Shown: positions 9,021 through 17,079 of the stretch, in pieces | How positions within the stretch are numbered: the first letter of the stretch is position 1 | How the letters are laid out: each line of letters begins with the position of its first letter | DNA from: Verrucosispora sp. NA02020 | GTDB lineage: Bacteria > Actinomycetota > Actinomycetes > Mycobacteriales > Micromonosporaceae | Assembly: GCF_013364215.1 (NCBI RefSeq) | Contig: NZ_CP054923.1 | Span: 4,774,001-4,838,000, forward strand | DNA: 64,000 nt | Direction: 5' to 3' | Made by a program: the position numbers and the translations under genes | Notes under the pieces: model-generated | The model's database searches: none | Seen by the model: only the letters and a program-made list of their open reading frames with translations | What the model was told of the DNA's origin: nothing

Positions 9021-10270
9021 GTGAAAGGAAGGGCACCTTCCTAACGCCTCAGGTAGAGCAGGGGTCCCCTGCTAACACCCCGACGGCCGCAACGCCCGCG
9101 ACAGCCGTGCCACGGGTCGCGCTGGTCGGGGCGAACGGGCACGGGCGCTGGCACCGTCGGGTGCTCGGTCCACTGCACGACGCCGGCCGGCTGCGACTGG
9201 TCGCGCTGGTGGACACGCGACCGCTGGACGACGAGCCCGCCGCACCGGTACCCCCCGACGCCCGGGTCTTCACCGACCACCGCGCCATGCTCTCGGCCGT
9301 CGGGCCGGACGTGGTGGTGATCTGCACCCCGCCCCACACCCACCTGCCGATCGCCCGGGACGCGCTGGCCGCCGGTGCCGACCTGCTGCTGGAGAAGCCG
9401 CCGGTGCTCTGCACCGCCGAGCACGAGGAACTGGCCGGGGCACTGGTCAGCACCGGCCGGGTGGCGCAGGTCGGTTTCCAGGCGCTCGGGTCGGCCGCGC
9501 TCACCGCGCTGACCGACGCGGTGAGTGCCGGCCGACTGGGTACGGTCACCGGCATCGCCACGGTCGCCGCCTGGCAGCGTCCGGACGCGTACTACGCCCG
9601 CTCGCCATGGGCCGGTCGCCGGAGCCTGGACGGGCGACCGGTGCTCGACGGCGCGCTGGCCAACCCGCTGGCGCACGCGGTGATGCAGTGCCTGGCGGTG
9701 GCCGAGGCGGTCACCGGTGAGCCGGCGGAGATCGTGGCCGTCGAGGTGGAGCGCTACCGGGTCCGGCCGATCGAGGTCGACGACACCGCCGTGCTGCGGG
9801 TACGCCTGCGGCACGGCCCGCCGATCGTGGCCGCGGTGACGCTGGCCGGGGAGGATTTCGTGCCCGGCGAGGTGATCGTCACCGGTGACGCCGGACGGGC
9901 CGTGCTGGAGTACCCGACGGACCGGCTGCTGCTGCCCGGCCAGGATCGGGCGCGCGAGGTGCCCGGCCGGCGGGGGCTGTTGGAGAACCTGCTCGACCAC
10001 CGGGCCGATCCCCGGGTGCCGTTGATCGCGCCGCTGGCCCGGACCGCCCCGTTCACCGCGGTGCTGACCGCGTTGCAGGCGGCACCCGAGCCGACGCTGC
10101 TCGGCGACGATCTCGTCGAGGCGGTCGGCGACGGGCCGCAGCGGGCGCTACGGATACCGGGCGTCAACGACGTGCTGCGCCGGGCCGCCGAGAGCGGCGT
10201 ACTGCCGACCGAGCTGGGCGTGCCGTGGTCGGTCGCTCCGTGGCGGACCGATCCGGCCGGACGAAAATAG
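9017..10270 (+). CDS. Second Gfo/Idh/MocA-family oxidoreductase
   Basis: A 417-residue dehydrogenase if translation begins at the ATG overlapping the previous stop (ATGA). The Rossmann motif VALVGANGHGRWHRR starts only at about residue 33, and the EKPP motif (LLEKPPVLC) is conserved. Everything before the motif is encoded largely by an interspersed hairpin repeat (9021-9077). The biological start may therefore be GTG 9107, which gives a standard N-terminus, with the repeat then being intergenic. The operon position suggests oxidation of a uronate-linked sugar or aldonate. It probably ends the catabolic operon, with a 214-base gap before the pectate lyase gene. Confidence 0.82.
   Translation: MSERKGTFLTPQVEQGSPANTPTAATPATAVPRVALVGANGHGRWHRRVLGPLHDAGRLRLVALVDTRPLDDEPAAPVPPDARVFTDHRAMLSAVGPDVVVICTPPHTHLPIARDALAAGADLLLEKPPVLCTAEHEELAGALVSTGRVAQVGFQALGSAALTALTDAVSAGRLGTVTGIATVAAWQRPDAYYARSPWAGRRSLDGRPVLDGALANPLAHAVMQCLAVAEAVTGEPAEIVAVEVERYRVRPIEVDDTAVLRVRLRHGPPIVAAVTLAGEDFVPGEVIVTGDAGRAVLEYPTDRLLLPGQDRAREVPGRRGLLENLLDHRADPRVPLIAPLARTAPFTAVLTALQAAPEPTLLGDDLVEAVGDGPQRALRIPGVNDVLRRAAESGVLPTELGVPWSVAPWRTDPAGRK
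9021..9077. repeat. Interspersed double-hairpin repeat (Micromonosporaceae type)
   Basis: Two adjacent inverted repeats: AGGAAGG-GCA-CCTTCCT (9026-9042) and AGCAGGGG-T-CCCCTGCT (9057-9073), joined by CTAACGCCTC. The AAGGAAGGG core recurs at 42696-42755. I recall this class as abundant between genes in Micromonospora and Salinispora. Here it is in frame with the N-terminus of an oxidoreductase. Confidence 0.7.
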
Positions 10271-10412
10271 GAGGACACCGCAACGCCACTGCAACATCGC
10301 CGGTCCGATCAGGACTGAGGACTCCGCGATGACCAGCGGTTTCCCGACCGGGACAGGTCGGGGCGATGCCGGCCGAAAGCATTTTCTGCAACAAAACTGC
10401 ACATCATTAATA

Positions 10413-10442
10413 TTGACCACAATAAAAACACAACCGTAACCT
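10413..10442 (+). promoter_or_regulatory. Probable sigma-70-type promoter of the pectate lyase gene
   Basis: TTGACC and TAACCT are separated by 18 bases within an AT-rich stretch, 43 bases before the pectate lyase ATG. No LacI-type palindrome matching those at 3270 and 3421 is visible here, so control may be separate. Confidence 0.45.
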
Positions 10443-10484
10443 TCGTCACATAGAGAAACAACGACGAGGGAACGGGACGAGCTG

Positions 10485-11843
10485 ATGCACAGAATTGCCG
10501 CCGGTGCGGCATTGATCATTCTCACCCTGAGCGCCGCACCCGCCCCGGCGGCGGCGCACCCCGGCCCGACGGACGGCCCGGACACCCTGTCCGTGCTGGC
10601 CCGCCAGATCGGCCGACAGGCGCTGCCGACGAACGACGGCTGGGCGGCGGCCGGACCGGGCACCACCGGCGGCTCCGCCGCCACCGCCGACCAGGTCCAC
10701 GTGGTCGACAGTCGCCAGGACCTGGTCGCCGCGCTCGGCGGGAACAACGCCACCAACGCGACCAACACCACCCCGAAGATCATCTTCGTCAAGGGCGAGA
10801 TCGACGGGTTCGAGGACGCCGACGGGCGACTGCTCGACTGCACCGACCTGGCCGACCCCGGGTACTCACTGGACGCCTACCTGGCCGCGTACGACCCGGC
10901 GACGTGGGGCCGGGTCGCACCGAGCGGACCGGTGGAGGAGGCCCGGGTCCGGTCGGTGACGAACCAGACCCGGCAGACCCAGATCAACGTCGGCCCGAAC
11001 ACCACCATCGTCGGGCTGCGCGGGGCACGGCTGACCGGCCTCACCCTGATGATCGACCGGGCGCCCAACGTCATCGTCCGCAACATCACCTTCGACGACG
11101 CCCGGGACTGCTTCCCCGCCTGGTCCCCCACCGACGGCGAGACGGGCAACTGGAACTCCCAGTACGACCTGGTCTCGGTCCGCCGCAGCGAGAACGTCTG
11201 GATCGACCACAACACGTTCACCGACGGAGACAACCCCGACAGCGGCCAACCGATCCACTTCGGGCGCCCGTACCAGGTGCACGACGGCGCGCTGGACATC
11301 ACGCACACGGCGAGCCTGGTCACCGCCTCCTGGAACCGGTTCGACGGGCGGGACAAGCTGATGCTGATCGGCTCCTCCAACACCGTCGGCCCGGACGTCG
11401 GCCGACTCAACGTCACCCTGCACCACAACCTGTTCGACGAGGCACTCCAGCGGCTGCCCCGGGTCCGCTTCGGGCAGGTCGACCTCTACAACAACCAGTA
11501 CCGCCTGACCGGCGACGGTTTCGAGTACGCCATCGGCGTCGGCGTGCAGTCCGCCGTGTACGCCGAGAACAACCACTTCACGCTCGGCGCCGGCATCACC
11601 GCCGCCGACCTGCTCTACGACTGGAGCGGCACCGCGATCACCACCCGGGGCAACTGGGTGCAGGCCGCCGGCAAGCTACCCCGCCCGGTGGACCTGGTGG
11701 CCGCGTACAACGTCGCACACGACCCCGACCTGTCGCCCGACGCCGGCTGGACGCCGACGCTGCGGCACGGACCGGTCCTCCCGGCACCACTGGTGCCCCT
11801 CGTCGTCGGCCCGCTCGCCGGAGCCGACCGCCTGCCGCTCTGA
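10485..11843 (+). CDS. Secreted pectate lyase, polysaccharide lyase family 1
   Basis: A 452-residue protein with a Sec signal peptide (hydrophobic core LIILTLSA, likely cleavage after APAAA). The parallel beta-helix body carries family-1 signatures: the vWIDHNTF segment, the NRFDGRDKLMLIGSSNT block and RLPRVRFGQVDLYNNQY, which contains the conserved arginine region. It cleaves polygalacturonate outside the cell by beta-elimination, supplying substrate for the transporter and uronate enzymes upstream. It has its own promoter-like sequence, and a second lyase gene follows after 71 bases. Confidence 0.9.
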   Translation: MHRIAAGAALIILTLSAAPAPAAAHPGPTDGPDTLSVLARQIGRQALPTNDGWAAAGPGTTGGSAATADQVHVVDSRQDLVAALGGNNATNATNTTPKIIFVKGEIDGFEDADGRLLDCTDLADPGYSLDAYLAAYDPATWGRVAPSGPVEEARVRSVTNQTRQTQINVGPNTTIVGLRGARLTGLTLMIDRAPNVIVRNITFDDARDCFPAWSPTDGETGNWNSQYDLVSVRRSENVWIDHNTFTDGDNPDSGQPIHFGRPYQVHDGALDITHTASLVTASWNRFDGRDKLMLIGSSNTVGPDVGRLNVTLHHNLFDEALQRLPRVRFGQVDLYNNQYRLTGDGFEYAIGVGVQSAVYAENNHFTLGAGITAADLLYDWSGTAITTRGNWVQAAGKLPRPVDLVAAYNVAHDPDLSPDAGWTPTLRHGPVLPAPLVPLVVGPLAGADRLPL

Positions 11844-11914
11844 CCGTCCCTCAGGCGACCCGGCGACCACACCCGGTTGTAGCAGTACCACCACCGATAG
11901 GAAGGTAGGCAAGG

Positions 11915-13474
11915 ATGAGACGAACAGTCGCACTGCGACTCCTCGCGGGGCTGTCCGCGACAGCCGTGGGCGCCGCGGTCTGCGTGACCCTGGTGACCCC
12001 CCAGGCGTCCGCCGCCGTCGGCAGCGCCACCGGCTTCGCGACCCGCAACGGCGGCACCACCGGCGGCGCGGGCGGCCAGACGGTACGCGCCACCACCGGC
12101 ACCCAGATCCACGCGGCCCTCTGCAACCGGGCCAGCAGCAGCACCCCGATCACCATCCAGGTGGAGGGGACCATCAACCACGGCAACACCACCAAGGTGT
12201 CCGGGTCGAGCTGCAACACCGCCGCCGACGTGATCGAGCTCAAGCAGATCAGCAACGTCACCATCCTCGGGGTGGGCAACGGCGCCGTCTTCGACCAGCT
12301 CGGCATCCACATCCGCGAGGCCCGCAACATCATCATCCAGAACGTGACGGTGCGGAACGTCAAGAAGTCCGGCTCGCCCACCTCCAACGGCGGCGACGCG
12401 ATCGGCATGGAGAGCGGCGTCCGCAACGTCTGGGTCGACCACGTCACCCTGGAGGCGTCGGGCGGCGAGTCGGAGGGCTTCGACGGCCTCTTCGACATGA
12501 AGAACGACACGCAGTACGTGACGCTGTCGTACAGCATCCTGCGCAACTCGGGTCGTGGCGGCCTGATCGGCTCCAGCGAGAGCGACCGCTCGAACGGCTT
12601 CGTCACGTTCCACAACAACCTGTACGAGAACCTCGACTCGCGGGTGCCCCTGCTGCGCGGCGGGGTGGCCCACATCTACAACAACCACTACCTGCGGATC
12701 AACGAGTCCGGCATCAACTCGCGGGCCGGCGGGCAGGCCAAGGTGGAGAACAACTACTTCCAGAACGCCAAGGACGTGCTCGGCACGTTCTACACGAGCG
12801 AGGCCGGCTACTGGCAGGTCAGCGGCAACACCTTCGACAACGTGACCTGGTCCAGCCGGAGCGGCGACAACAACCCGGCCGGTCCCAACCCGACGTCCAA
12901 CACCAGCGTCAGCATCCCCTACTCGTACCGGATGGACGCGGCGAGCTGCGTGCCGACCATCGTGCGGGACACGGCCGGCGCCAACAAGGGCATCCGGACC
13001 TCGAACGGCAACTGCACGCCGACGAACCCGACGACCAGCCCCACCCCCGGGCCGACCAGCCCGACGCCCGGACCGACCAACACCCCCACGCCGGGACCGA
13101 CCAACCCGGGCGGCACCAACCTGAGCATCGGCGCCGGCTCCGACGGTTCCAGCAAGGCCAGCGGCACCAGCTACGGCGACGTCCGGGACGGCAACATGAG
13201 CACCGCCTGGTCGCCGTCGGGCGCCACGGGCTCCATCTCGATCAAGTGGGATTCCGCCAAGACGATCTCCCGGATCAACATCCGTGAGGCGTCCGGCTCC
13301 GTGGGCAACATCCGTGGCTGGCGGGTCATCAACCACGGCAACGGGGCCGTACTCGCCTCCGGCACCACCGCCGGTGTGATCAGCTTCGCCTCGACCTCGC
13401 TCAGCAAGGTCACCTTCGAGATCACCAGCTCCAGCGGTACGCCGAGGGTCGCCGAGTTCGAGACGTACGCCTGA
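11915..13474 (+). CDS. Secreted pectate lyase with C-terminal discoidin/CBM-like module
   Basis: A 519-residue extracellular enzyme. A twin-basic N-terminus and hydrophobic core form the signal peptide, ending near PQASA. A family-1 pectate lyase domain follows (about residues 35-350), with VWVDHVTLEA, GLFDMKNDTQYVTLSYS and SRVPLLRGGVAHIYNNHY. A Pro/Thr linker with PTPGPT repeats (about 370-410) leads to a roughly 110-residue C-terminal module ending VAEFETYA. That module looks like an F5/8 or CBM32-type carbohydrate-binding domain. TAGGAAGG lies close to the ATG start. It degrades pectin, with the module probably anchoring it to cell-wall polysaccharide. It is paralogous in function to 10485-11843 but diverged in sequence. 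Confidence 0.9.
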   Translation: MRRTVALRLLAGLSATAVGAAVCVTLVTPQASAAVGSATGFATRNGGTTGGAGGQTVRATTGTQIHAALCNRASSSTPITIQVEGTINHGNTTKVSGSSCNTAADVIELKQISNVTILGVGNGAVFDQLGIHIREARNIIIQNVTVRNVKKSGSPTSNGGDAIGMESGVRNVWVDHVTLEASGGESEGFDGLFDMKNDTQYVTLSYSILRNSGRGGLIGSSESDRSNGFVTFHNNLYENLDSRVPLLRGGVAHIYNNHYLRINESGINSRAGGQAKVENNYFQNAKDVLGTFYTSEAGYWQVSGNTFDNVTWSSRSGDNNPAGPNPTSNTSVSIPYSYRMDAASCVPTIVRDTAGANKGIRTSNGNCTPTNPTTSPTPGPTSPTPGPTNTPTPGPTNPGGTNLSIGAGSDGSSKASGTSYGDVRDGNMSTAWSPSGATGSISIKWDSAKTISRINIREASGSVGNIRGWRVINHGNGAVLASGTTAGVISFASTSLSKVTFEITSSSGTPRVAEFETYA

Positions 13475-13488
13475 CAACCGACCGCCAC

Positions 13489-13520
13489 GTGGGCGGGAGC
13501 CGTCGACGGCTCCCGCCCAC
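13489..13520. terminator. Perfect 32-base palindrome after the pectate lyase gene
   Basis: GTGGGCGGGAGCCGTC and its exact complement meet without a loop, 15 bases after the lyase stop. There is no T-run, as usual in high-GC actinomycetes. It probably acts as a terminator. Confidence 0.7.
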
Positions 13521-13612
13521 CGCCGTCCCCACCCGGTGCCGCCACACGGCTGCCGCGCTGCCGCGCTGGTGTGCTGGTGTGCTGCCGGTAATCGCCGCCA
13601 CCACTCCCCTCG

Positions 13613-13696
13613 CCGGCCCCTTTGCTCTGCTTCAACCGACGCAACGGTTTCCGGGTGGAACCAGTGCGTGGGGTGAAGCAGAGCAAAGGGGGCCGG
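13613..13696. repeat. Long imperfect inverted repeat, REP-like
   Basis: Left arm 13613-13637 and right arm 13672-13696 share the core TTTGCTCTGCTTCA and its complement TGAAGCAGAGCAAA, with one-base slippages. The loop is about 34 bases. It looks like an interspersed element. The surrounding 374-base gap (13475-13848) shows no convincing gene. Confidence 0.6.
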
Positions 13697-13728
13697 GTGG
13701 AACATCCAGGCCGACCCGCCGCGCCCGG

Positions 13729-13792
13729 CGGACCAGGCCAGGTCGACCGCCCACGCCCAGCGGACCAGGCCAGGTCGACCAGCCACGCCCAG
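13729..13792. repeat. Two tandem copies of a 32-base unit
   Basis: CGGACCAGGCCAGGTCGACC followed by a GCCCACGCCCAG-like segment is repeated at 13729-13760 and 13761-13792 with two differences. It lies just upstream of the helicase gene. Function unknown. Confidence 0.75.
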
Positions 13793-13848
13793 CGGATCGG
13801 GGCACGCGGGCGGCCGGGCGGGACGGCGTACGGCAGAATCGGCGGGCG

Positions 13849-16671
13849 ATGCGCGCGGCGACGATCCTCACCGCTCTCGCCGACCTGGCTCCGGCCGGCG
13901 CGGAGCGGGTGTTCGACGTGTCCGGGACCGGGCGTCCGCTGATCTGGTTGCCGGAGCCGCACCGGGGTCCGCGTACCGCCCGACTGGACCGGCTGGCGGC
14001 GCTGGACGCACTGCACCGCGACGAGCGGATCCTCCGGCTGGGCCTGGCGTTCCTGGTCGGCGGCGTCGACGTGGCGGGAGCCCGACGTCGGGTGCGGCTG
14101 CCGCTGCTGGCCCAACCGGTACGCCTGGAACGCGGGCGGCGCGCCTACCGGGTGGTTCCCGCCGGTGACCTCGAGTTGACCTCGCTGATCGAGGATCGGG
14201 ACCTCGCCGCCCGGTTGGAGGCCGCGCCGGGGCTCGCCGGCCCCGGCTGGCTGACCGCGCCCGGCACGGCCGCCTGGGTGACCACGGCGGCCCAGGCCGC
14301 CGGCCTGACGGTCGACCGGGTCGTGCCGAGGCCACCGCGCCGCGTCGACGAGACGACCCTGACCGGTGTGGCCTCGGCGGCGTTGTTCGTCACCCGGGAC
14401 GTGTTCGCCGGTCGGCTGCGGGACACCCTGCTGAACTGGGCGGGCCGCCCCGGACTGACCGGGACCGCCCTGGCCCGGATCTACCTCGGCCCGGCCGGTA
14501 CGCCGGACGGCACCGGCACCGGCACCGACAGCAGCACCGGCGGCAACAGCGCCGACGAGGGCATCGGCGGCGGGGCGGACCGGGACGACGTACTGTCGCC
14601 GCTGGCGCTGAACGAGGCGCAGCGGGACGTGGTCCGGCGGACCCGGACCGAGGCGGTGGTGGTGGTCTCCGGCGCGCCCGGCAACGGCAAGAGTCACGCC
14701 CTGGTCGCCGCCGCCCTGGACACCGTGGGCCGGGGCGGGTCGGTGCTGGTGGCGACGCAGTCCGCGCACGCCGCGGAGGTGCTGGGCGAACTGCTGCGTC
14801 GGCATCCCGGCCCGCCTCCGGTCCTCTTCGGCGACGCCGAGCGACGGGAGACCGTCGCCGCCGACCTCGCCGGTGGGATCGCGGCCGGAGTGGACGACGC
14901 CCAGTTGCGCGACGACGCCGCCGCCGTGGCCGCCGCCCGGGACCGGGTGGCCGCCGTCCGGTCCGGCATCAGCGCGGCGCTGGAGCAGGAACGACTCGCC
15001 GCCACCCTGCCCGGCTGGCAGCCCCTGCTGCCGGCGTTGGGCCACGACGCCCCGGCGGTCTTCGCACCCGACGCCGACCTCGCCGCGATCCGGCAGGCCC
15101 TGGTCGACACGCGTCGGGCGGGTACCGGCTGGTGGCCCCGGCTGCGCCGGGCCCGAGCCGCCCGACGGCTCCGGCGCCTGACCGGTGCCGGTCCCCAGCT
15201 ACCCGCCGAACGGCTCCGGGCCGCGGTGGAGGCCGCCGAGGCGGTACGCGCGGCGGCGCGACTGCCGGCGGAGGGCGGCACCGACCTGTCGGCCGCCTGG
15301 TCGGCGCTGGCCGAGGCGGACGCCGCACTCGCCGAGACGGTCGGCACCGCGCTGCGGCACCAGGTCACCAGTGCGCGACGGTGGACCGGCGAGGGCCGAC
15401 GTGCCGCCGGGGCCCTGGGCACCTCCCTGCGGGCCGGTCGCAACCGTCGCCGCGAGATGCTCGCCGGGCTGGACGCCGAGGCACTGGTGCGGGCGTTGCC
15501 GCTCTGGGTGGGCACGGTGGCCGACGTGGAGGACCTGCTGCCGCCGGTCTCCGGAATGTTCGACCTGGTCGTGCTGGACGAGGCGGCGCACGTCGACCAG
15601 TTGCGGGCCGCCCCGGTGCTGGCCCGGGCCCGGCACGCCCTGGTCGCCGGTGACCCGCGCCAACTACGGTTCGTCTCCTTCGTCTCCGACGAGGACGTGA
15701 CCGCCACCCTGCACCGGCACGGGCTGGACCGCTTCGCCGACCGGCTCGACGTACGCCGGTCCAGCGCCTTCGACCTGGCGGCCGGTGCCGCACCGGTCAC
15801 CTGGCTCGGCGAGCACTACCGGTCCACGCCGCACCTGATCGGATTCTCCGCACGGCGGTTCTACGGCGACCGGCTCAAGCTGGTCACCCGGCACCCCCGC
15901 ACCGAACGTGTCGACGCCATCGACGTGCTGACCACCACCGACGCCGCCGTGGTGGACGGCGTCAACCAGGCCGAGGTGGACGCCGTACTCGACCTGGTCG
16001 GGAAGCTCGCCACCCAGCCGCCCGGCGGCGGCATCGCGGTGATCAGCCCGTTCCGCGCGCAGGCCGACGCGGTGGAGGCGGCGTTGCTCTCGGCGTACGA
16101 CGTCGACGAGATCGAACGGCTCGGCCTACGCTCCGGCACGGTGCACGCGTTCCAGGGCAGCGAGGCGGACGTGGTGATCGTCTCGCTGGGCCTGGTCGAC
16201 GACGACCCGCCGGGCCGACACCGCTTCCTGGCCGACCCGAACCTGTTCAACGTCATGGTCACCCGGGCCCGGAAGCAGCTCACGGTGGTCACCTCGCTGC
16301 GCTCCCCCGACGGCATCGTCGCCGACTACCTCCGGTACGCCGCACAGCCGCCGGTGTCCAGCGCTCCCGACGCACCCGCGTCCGAGCCGTGGGCCCGCGC
16401 CCTCGCCGACGAACTCGACCGGATCGGCGTGCCGGTACGCCCCGGCTACCCGGTCGGCCGCTGGCGGATCGACCTCTGCGTCGGCGCCGACGCGGACGCG
16501 GTCGCGGTGATCTGCGGCGTGCACCCGGACGGGGTGGACGCCCACGTGGAGCGGCACCGCAGCCTGGCCCGCGCGGGGTGGTGCCTGTACGACGTGTTTG
16601 CCAGCCGCTGGTCCGACGACCCGATCCGCGCCGCCCTCGACCTCACCGCCCGGATGGTGAAGGCGCGGTAG
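13849..16671 (+). CDS. Superfamily 1 DNA/RNA helicase (DNA2/NAM7-like) with C-terminal nuclease-like segment
   Basis: About 940 residues from the ATG at 13849. The reading frame is open further upstream, but that part covers repeats and looks non-coding. Walker A GAPGNGKS lies near residue 275 and motif II VLDEAAH near 575. Later SF1 motifs are GEHYRSTP (about 655), GTVHAFQGSEADVV (about 764) and NVMVTRARKQL (about 800). The last 110 residues (PVGRWRIDLCVG, VHPDGVDAHVERHRSLARAGWCLYDVF) resemble the Vsr/REase-like tail of some AAA_12 helicases, but I cannot assign catalytic residues with confidence. The role is ATP-driven unwinding or remodelling, either repair or defence. It converges on the caspase-EAL operon, so co-function is possible but not shown. 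Confidence 0.85.
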   Translation: MRAATILTALADLAPAGAERVFDVSGTGRPLIWLPEPHRGPRTARLDRLAALDALHRDERILRLGLAFLVGGVDVAGARRRVRLPLLAQPVRLERGRRAYRVVPAGDLELTSLIEDRDLAARLEAAPGLAGPGWLTAPGTAAWVTTAAQAAGLTVDRVVPRPPRRVDETTLTGVASAALFVTRDVFAGRLRDTLLNWAGRPGLTGTALARIYLGPAGTPDGTGTGTDSSTGGNSADEGIGGGADRDDVLSPLALNEAQRDVVRRTRTEAVVVVSGAPGNGKSHALVAAALDTVGRGGSVLVATQSAHAAEVLGELLRRHPGPPPVLFGDAERRETVAADLAGGIAAGVDDAQLRDDAAAVAAARDRVAAVRSGISAALEQERLAATLPGWQPLLPALGHDAPAVFAPDADLAAIRQALVDTRRAGTGWWPRLRRARAARRLRRLTGAGPQLPAERLRAAVEAAEAVRAAARLPAEGGTDLSAAWSALAEADAALAETVGTALRHQVTSARRWTGEGRRAAGALGTSLRAGRNRRREMLAGLDAEALVRALPLWVGTVADVEDLLPPVSGMFDLVVLDEAAHVDQLRAAPVLARARHALVAGDPRQLRFVSFVSDEDVTATLHRHGLDRFADRLDVRRSSAFDLAAGAAPVTWLGEHYRSTPHLIGFSARRFYGDRLKLVTRHPRTERVDAIDVLTTTDAAVVDGVNQAEVDAVLDLVGKLATQPPGGGIAVISPFRAQADAVEAALLSAYDVDEIERLGLRSGTVHAFQGSEADVVIVSLGLVDDDPPGRHRFLADPNLFNVMVTRARKQLTVVTSLRSPDGIVADYLRYAAQPPVSSAPDAPASEPWARALADELDRIGVPVRPGYPVGRWRIDLCVGADADAVAVICGVHPDGVDAHVERHRSLARAGWCLYDVFASRWSDDPIRAALDLTARMVKAR

Positions 16672-16755
16672 CACCTGTCGTGGCGTCACAGCCGGGGTCA
16701 GGAATGGCAACTCGCTCGTGCCGGTGGATGAAGTCCCGGATCCGCAGGAGACAGG

Positions 16756-17079
16756 TCACCGTCCTTCCTCGAAGATCGGTTGCAGGTGCTTCAGCAGCAT
16801 CGCGGTATCGACATTGCGCGGCAGGTCTATCCGCATGTCGATACCGCGGCCCTTGACCGTCAACACGACGGTCTGCCGATCGTCGCGCAGCCGCCAGTTG
16901 CGAATCGCGACGACCAACGCGCCCAGTTGTGGCTGCACAGCGGCGAGGGTGGCGAGGTTGGCCATCACCGCGACCCCTTCGACGGCGAGCGTGAGGGCGT
17001 CCAGCCCACGAATTCCCTCGTACGGCAGATCTATCTCGTTCAGCACGTCCGCCGGCAACTCAAGCTTGACGACGCTCAT
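16756..17079 (-). CDS. Small partner of the caspase-EAL protein, EACC1-like (tentative)
   Basis: A 107-residue protein whose ATG overlaps the stop of the caspase-EAL gene (ATGA), so the two are translationally coupled. Residues 25-60 form a long hydrophobic or amphipathic helix-rich stretch (GLDALTLAVEGVAVMANL, then LGALVVAI). An Arg-rich turn (NWRLRDDR) and a beta-rich end (QTVVLTVKGRGIDMRIDL) follow. This order of a hydrophobic helical region and then two strands resembles the effector-associated constant component EACC1, which accompanies caspase-like proteins in actinobacterial conflict systems. That match is from memory of the architecture only. It could be a membrane-associated adaptor, an inhibitor or a sensor. 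Confidence 0.7.
   Translation of the reverse strand: MSVVKLELPADVLNEIDLPYEGIRGLDALTLAVEGVAVMANLATLAAVQPQLGALVVAIRNWRLRDDRQTVVLTVKGRGIDMRIDLPRNVDTAMLLKHLQPIFEEGR

Noticed and set aside
10385..10405. CTGCAACAAAACTGCA as a LacI operator for the pectate lyase gene
   Set aside because: The arms TGCA are short and the centre lacks the CG core seen in the two convincing operators.
11615..13786. 723-codon minus-strand frame across the second pectate lyase
   Set aside because: Low-complexity Gly/Ala/Arg translation mirroring a clear lyase gene; no family motif.
13489..13848. Upstream extension of the helicase reading frame
   Set aside because: It runs through a terminator palindrome, a hairpin repeat and tandem repeats. 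The ATG at 13849 starts the conserved protein.
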